From positions 178,995 through 242,994 of the forward strand of contig VTPC01003830.1 of assembly GCA_011009095.1 (NCBI GenBank): a stretch of DNA of 64,000 bases, in the 5' to 3' direction. This document shows positions 58,401 through 64,000 of the stretch, in pieces. Below the pieces are notes generated by a model. That model saw only the letters and a list, made by a program, of their open reading frames with translations. It was not told the origin of the DNA and did not search any database. Numbering within the stretch: the first letter of the stretch is position 1; the number at the start of each line of letters is the position of its first letter. This DNA comes from Ignelater luminosus. Taxonomy: Eukaryota > Arthropoda > Insecta > Coleoptera > Elateridae. The position numbers and the translations under genes are program-made.

Positions 58401-61400
58401 ATTAAGAATATCAATAGCGTGTCCTTTTCTCTTGTTATAGTTATACTACTTGATATTTTTCGATGAGGTACCATGAAAAGACAACAGAAAAAAAGGAAGA
58501 TTAGAACTGCCATACAATATTTGCAAAACAAAGTCTGTGACAAATTTTGTCTTTGTATCAAAAATATTTCGGATTGTCACAGATGCTTATATCAGAGCAA
58601 AAACATTTTCGAGTGCAAATTTCTACATCAGTCAGTTTACGATTAGATTAAATCCATTTACTACAATTAAGATTTTTATTTATAGGAACTTTAATTTTTC
58701 GTGGTTTCTATCAACTGTACGGAAAGAACATAAAACCAACATCTTGGCTTACCATTATGTTTTTTCCAAATTATTACCTATTACTTGAAGCTGAAAACAG
58801 CAACGGAAAATATAACGAAAAACAAAATAAAAATAATTGTCATAGAATTTAAAAAAGAAGGAAATTGCATTGTTAATTCACAGAGTAAAAATAGGAAAAA
58901 ATTGATGACAATACACGGAAGGGGACTTTACTCAAATATGAAAATTGTTTTCCAGTTATCAGTTTATCATTTGCTGTAGTGCAAATATATCTTTAGCATC
59001 CTTGTTTTTTACATTTCAACCACAGAAATGTGGTTAGTTTATCAATCACATAGCCTTGACTCAATCAGAAGCTGCCTTCAAATCTGCTATTAATACATTT
59101 TTTATTTCCGTGGCAGTTTTTTTTTAATCTCAACCACTTGTTTACTGTTCAAACCGATATCTATGTTAGATATTAATTTTCTTCAACCCCTCCCTTTTGG
59201 TTATGGCTTTTCTCTTAGTAGTTAGTGTAGTAAGTTAAACAGAGGTTGTTAGTTTCTTTTCGACTTTATACTTTAAATGACTCGTCAGCAGTGTAAAATG
59301 AAAGATGATAGTTACACTATTTGGTAGTGTGCCTCAATATTACATTAAAGGACTGTACACCATTCCAAAATGTCGAGAAGCCTATCTTTAGAGAAACTAA
59401 CAAAACCCTGCAAAACAAAGTAAGTTTTTGGAAATATTGTAGGTACAGCTATATACTAAGACTGTTTTGGTTTTGGTATTATTACAAAACAAAAATTAGC
59501 GATTCCAAACAAAAGACTTTTGAATACAACAAAACAAAACAAAAATAGGTCTCAAAGTCACGGCGCGGCGTAGTCTTAAATTCTTGCTATTTACAGCTTT
59601 GTTAATTAATGGTTCTATTAAGATTACAAAACACACCGACTTTCTAGCACGTCTTACAAACAATTACAAAGACAAATCCGTAACGAATCGATTACACCTG
59701 GTAAATTCTGCTATTTGGCAATTTCATGCTAAGATGAATGTTAACACGTTAAATTCCAATTGGGAATGAATGTTTATTAACATACATTAAATATGTTTGG
59801 GCCTTACTCCTATATTTTTCATTAATTATAATAATAATGGTAGTAAGAAATTCCTGAAGGTGTTCTCTTTTCTTTAGAGGAAAAAAATGATTTAAACACC
59901 CACACGACCACACCATCTGAACATAAAATGCTGCAGGTGGTCTCGCCTCTCGCCTACGTTAAATCCAGTTCAGCCGCAAGTTGTTTTACTAATCGTACCA
60001 CTTCCACTGTTTAATTGCCTCTTAATTACAGGTTATGTTGCTGATCGTCGGTCTGTGTATCTTATTTCAAACGTTAATGGATTCAAGTTACCTTAAGGAG
60101 AACTGAGTTTTTCGATTTAGTGGGAAGAAATTTAAAAACGAAATAATTACTACTCGAGTTAACTAATCTAAATAAATTTCAAAACTCTTAAGCTCTGGGG
60201 CGAGACTACTTTCAATTTTCGCGAGGAAACGGAATTTATGTGAGCTATCCGGTTAGCTTATCGATGAAGCAGGGAGAGAAGCAATGCATTGAGGCATAAC
60301 AGATAAAACTTGGGCCGTTCCTCAGAGAATTTCTGAGTTTATCGGCCAATTAAATCAAATGGAAGCACTTCACCAGCAAGCACGCCATTTATATACCAAA
60401 GATCGAAGATAAACGATAGCCCATAACAATACGATGAACATTAAGTTAACTTCTAACCGCCCTAACTTAAAAGCCCGCAATAACTACATTCCAAGTTGTG
60501 AACCTTAGTATACAGCAGAATAAACAAAACTGAGATTGTAATGAACATTTATACGATACCCGGTAAGTTAGGAGGATGAAAGAAATGTTTAATTAACACT
60601 GGAAACCAGAAATGTGTAATTAGCAGTTAAGACAGGTATAAAAACGACACAAAAATACGATAACGTCGCCTACGCTAACGTATACACATTCTAAAATTAA
60701 ATTATGTATTCGTAAAGGTGTTGCTTTGAATTTTAATAAACTTTTACCATGAAGGTAAGTCATTACTCTTCGTGTTAGCATGAAATCCGGTCTTCGTAAT
60801 ACAGTAGCCAGCCATTCATATACGCTAGTATTTTACTTGCGTAAATGCATTTCATGCCACTAGTTGATACAATTGGCAACTCTCCATAAAAATATGTTAA
60901 TGAACCGAAGGCAACAAAAATTATACCAACCGAGTATAGATAATTATCGAGAGTTTATTCTTTGTGGTTTCTTTATTTTATGTCGGCGCGCACACCTGCT
61001 GGGATAAATTTTGATCTACAAAAGTGCTAGTTACGCTTTTCCTCATGTAATATTATGAAGTGGAACAAATGTACTTAATTCGGATATCTGATTAACGTTA
61101 AAATGTAAATGATGCGTGATCAATCATTTGCTATTAAGACGAGTTAACATATATTAATATGAGATTATCAAGTTATCAGGAATAGCACACAAGAAAGAGT
61201 TGAATAAATTTCCATCTTATAGATAAAAATGAGATAAGAAATTATTAAATATATTGATCAAATTATGGTATGTACCACTAAATTCCTTGTCGAAGACAAG
61301 AGAAACTTACTGAAATCTCTATTCACCAAATTATATACTATTAACGTTGAAATTAAGTCAATATTATTAACGGATTCCTGGTGAAATCATAACGATTTCG

Positions 61401-63923
61401 AGCCATTTAGAAAGAAATAGTTTGTAATGATGACACAGTTTCTACAAATGATTACCATTCTTTGATAATATCAATAATATCTACATATTACATTCAAATG
61501 GTTAGATACTCCTGATGAGTGTTATGATATGAATATTCATTAAAAGAAAGCAGATCATTTATTTTATATTGTACATTTTTTTAATTAATTGCCTCTGTGC
61601 AAGTTACTTGCAACTGCAAATTGTGCATAAAATTACATCGTTTTGTTTTTAGCCGAAGTTCCAAAACGCTTACATAAACTATATCTTGATATTTAGATCA
61701 AATATGAATATTGTATTGGACATTTTCTATTACACTAATGATTAAGAACGTAATAGAAAAAAAGAAACGATCTAATAGTATTTAGTAAAAAAAACACGAA
61801 TGAAATTGTACTCTTTATATAGATTATATCGAACATAATAGAAAATTATCGGTAATGGATGGTAGATTAGTGCCGAATTTCCAAAAGAAGTAAAAGCAAT
61901 TAATCATACTATAGTTTTTAAGGGTTTTGCCATGAATACTGCCTACACACCATGGGATGTTTGGAACAGAAAACAGAAACACCTGTATACTATACTACTA
62001 TGACTAGGTACACAATTATTGCAGCCAAAAACGTTGCAAAGGCGTTTCAGTTCGAATCTATTAAAATCAACACTGCCGAAGAAAAAACGAAAATTTCTTT
62101 ATTCAATTGGCGTCAGTATTCATGTCAGTTTGGGAGGTGGCATTGTTAAACACCTTTACAGTCATTCAATATCATTCATCAGATCTATATCTGCCATGAA
62201 GCTGGTAAAATTCTCAGTTCTAGTTACCGGATTTCACTGAAACCAAATTAGAAAAATCATTACTGACGATTTAATGACACAATCTGCTAGAAGTTCTACA
62301 TGTTTTCAAACTCAGAAAAAAAAAGTAAAAGCAAAAGCAATTGTGGCCAAAAATGTCATTCAGGACTTGTGTGGCACCCAACTGAATTACATAAGGGATT
62401 TCCCGAAGAGGTAATAGAAAAAAAAATTTTAAGCAACTGTAATTCTACGTCGTGAAAAGACAGGAACAGAAGATTGAACATACCAGCATACATACATACC
62501 ATGCCAGAGGCTACTGAGATGATTTCATCAATGGCGTATGCTCTTCACCTAAGGAAGGCAACTACGTAACTCTTTTTCATTTTTTTTCAGTTTTTTGTAA
62601 CTTCTCAGAGCAGATGCTAAAAAACTGCTCTCTTCTTTTAATCTAACTTCCACTAGAAAGCCTTTTATGTCGCCAATTAGTTTTCCTGTTTCTGTGGAGT
62701 TTTGAAAGATAACTTCCAAAAGTTAAATCCTATTTTACATTAGGGGACAAAATATCTAAAATAGTTTCTTCAATGCCAATGGGCGAGAGACGTCATGCCA
62801 GGAGATCATCTTTCATAAAAAGACTATACTGTTACTAAATTAATGCCAGCCTGTTAGTGAATATCTTCAACGGTAATTTCTTGAAATTTTATTTTCCTAC
62901 CTCCGTGTGATTTTTAACTCATAAGGATGAAACTGTTTGGGCATTTTACTAGATAATACCAAAGTATTTAAGTTTCTTAGTATCAACAGATACCAAATGA
63001 TGAATCCTAATTTCGCATCAACTCTCTCTTTTAAGCCAGAACGCTTTCAATATTATTATAAATAGGTTGATTCCATATTTAGAAAACACCATTGATGTTC
63101 GTTACAGAATTAAAAATAATCTGGTTTGAAGTTTTGAGGAAAGATAAAGCAGTAAACTCCTCATTTATCAGCTATACATTTGCATTTCAGTGTTATTTCC
63201 GCTATCAACTAACAGTAATAGTAGCAAAGCCTTTTAACCATGGCTAGTACCCACTAAAAAATGGAGTAGAGAATTATAACCATGATCAGTGCACATCACA
63301 AAGAAAGATTGATGGAACTGTAAAATAGACACCAACAACTATTTCTAAAAATACTCTTCATCTTTGTCGTAGTCGACACAGTATAACATCAGATATTATC
63401 AGAGTACAACAAAGAAAAAAGATTAAGAAGAAGTTCTTACTAGTAACCCAATTTTGAAAATTTGATGGTCATCATGGAAAGTGATCTAAAACAAAAGATA
63501 TACTTAAAAAACAGTTACAGGTGCGAAGCAAATGCATATTACCAGTTTCTATGCTTGTGGTCTGCCCGAATGACTTATCTAACCGCTTAAAAACCATACT
63601 GAACAAATTAGTGGCACAACAATACACAGCTTCTAGTGGATGATACATTGAAATAGAATTTAGAACTTCTTACTATTAAATTGGAACCGTCTTAGGTCTT
63701 ACAGTGTATGTGGACATTATGAATTAAAGGAGATAATTATTGTTAAGTTATTGCACAAACTGGCTAAGGTCTTCAAGATAGCTTTTTGCAAAATGTCAGA
63801 AATAATTAATCAAATATAAAAGATGTAATTTTTTTATTGATTGCTTTATGATGTCTTATCAGGAAATTTATTTTGCTTAATTAATGCTTTCCTAAAAAGA
63901 ATTCACTGCGACATTATTTAGTA

Positions 63924-64000
63924 CGAGGGTTGCTATTTATATTTCTGGCCTAACAATGAAAAAACAAGAATTTATGATCGAAACTAGTTTTATTGTTTTT
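63924..64000 (+). mobile_element. left end of a TIR element, cut by the window edge
   Basis: CGAGGGTTGCTATTTATATT (then TCTGGCCTA) directly follows TA at 63922-63923. Ends starting TACGAGGG are typical of mariner-type elements and resemble the end of the mariner at 53771 for its first six bases only, so this is a different family. The rest lies outside the window. Confidence 0.45.

Larger units (their letters stand above)
40141..64000 (-). other. gro: groucho intron 1 (partial, at least 23.9 kb)
   Basis: This is intron if exon 1 lies right of the window, as inferred. It carries a lone TACAGGGTG end (41884), a hAT-like element (42010-42473), a MITE (43921-44132), a nearly intact mariner (53771-55062), an odorant-receptor-like fragment (55128-55520), a LINE remnant (57030-58400) and a TIR end at 63924. 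GC-richer islands lie at about 46890-47200, 51000-51240, 51560-51830 and 60200-60330. The stretches 40141-41880, 42474-43918, 44135-46880, 47500-50990, 51840-53760, 55521-57029, 58401-60190 and 60340-63920 are A+T-rich and show no recognisable gene. Confidence 0.7.

Overview
The window is about two-thirds A+T, with very large introns and many decayed transposable elements. It reads as an insect nuclear genome. A beetle is my best guess, from the groucho sequence and from the many TATACAGGGTG- and TATACAGTGTG-type transposon ends, but nothing here proves the order.

The only host gene I can identify firmly is groucho (TLE family co-repressor), on the minus strand. Four consecutive exons of its N-terminal Q (tetramerisation) domain lie at 40043-40140, 35223-35286, 20138-20182 and 4970-5107. 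Together they encode 115 codons in one unbroken frame, with consensus splice sites and the same exon boundaries as vertebrate TLE genes. The first coding exon is not found and probably lies beyond 64000. The rest of the gene (GP, CcN, SP and WD40 regions) should lie to the left of position 1. Practically the whole window is therefore groucho intron: a partial intron at 1-4969, then 15.0 kb, 15.0 kb, 4.8 kb, and at least 23.9 kb at the right.

Mobile elements in the introns, left to right: a diverged tandem duplication (14-413); a possible LTR-retroelement scrap (1600-2240); a 1.0-kb element with terminal inverted repeats (TIRs) (3011-4030); a 250-bp MITE (12050-12299); a possible small hAT MITE (17080-17238); a dead Tc1/mariner-superfamily transposase (22738-23900); a pogo-like MITE (28449-28617); an RTE-like retrotransposon remnant ending in a (TTC)n tail (29718-30890, minus); a foldback element with GATCGAAAATAAA motifs (30903-31378); a small inverted repeat (34737-34885); a 0.9-kb foldback element with 300-bp arms (36431-37336); LINE and BEL/Pao pieces lying together (37550-38875, minus); a hAT-like element (42010-42473); a MITE (43921-44132); a nearly intact mariner (53771-55062); a second LINE (57030-58400, plus); and one TIR end cut by the right edge.

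An open stretch at 55128-55520 (minus) looks weakly like the N-terminal part of an insect odorant receptor. Several GC-richer islands in the introns are candidates for regulatory sequence, on composition only. I found no tRNA, rRNA, CRISPR array or operon. I do not see a convincing new biological system. The best-supported unusual items are the lesion pattern of the mariner, the large foldback elements, and the extreme spread of the groucho Q-domain exons.
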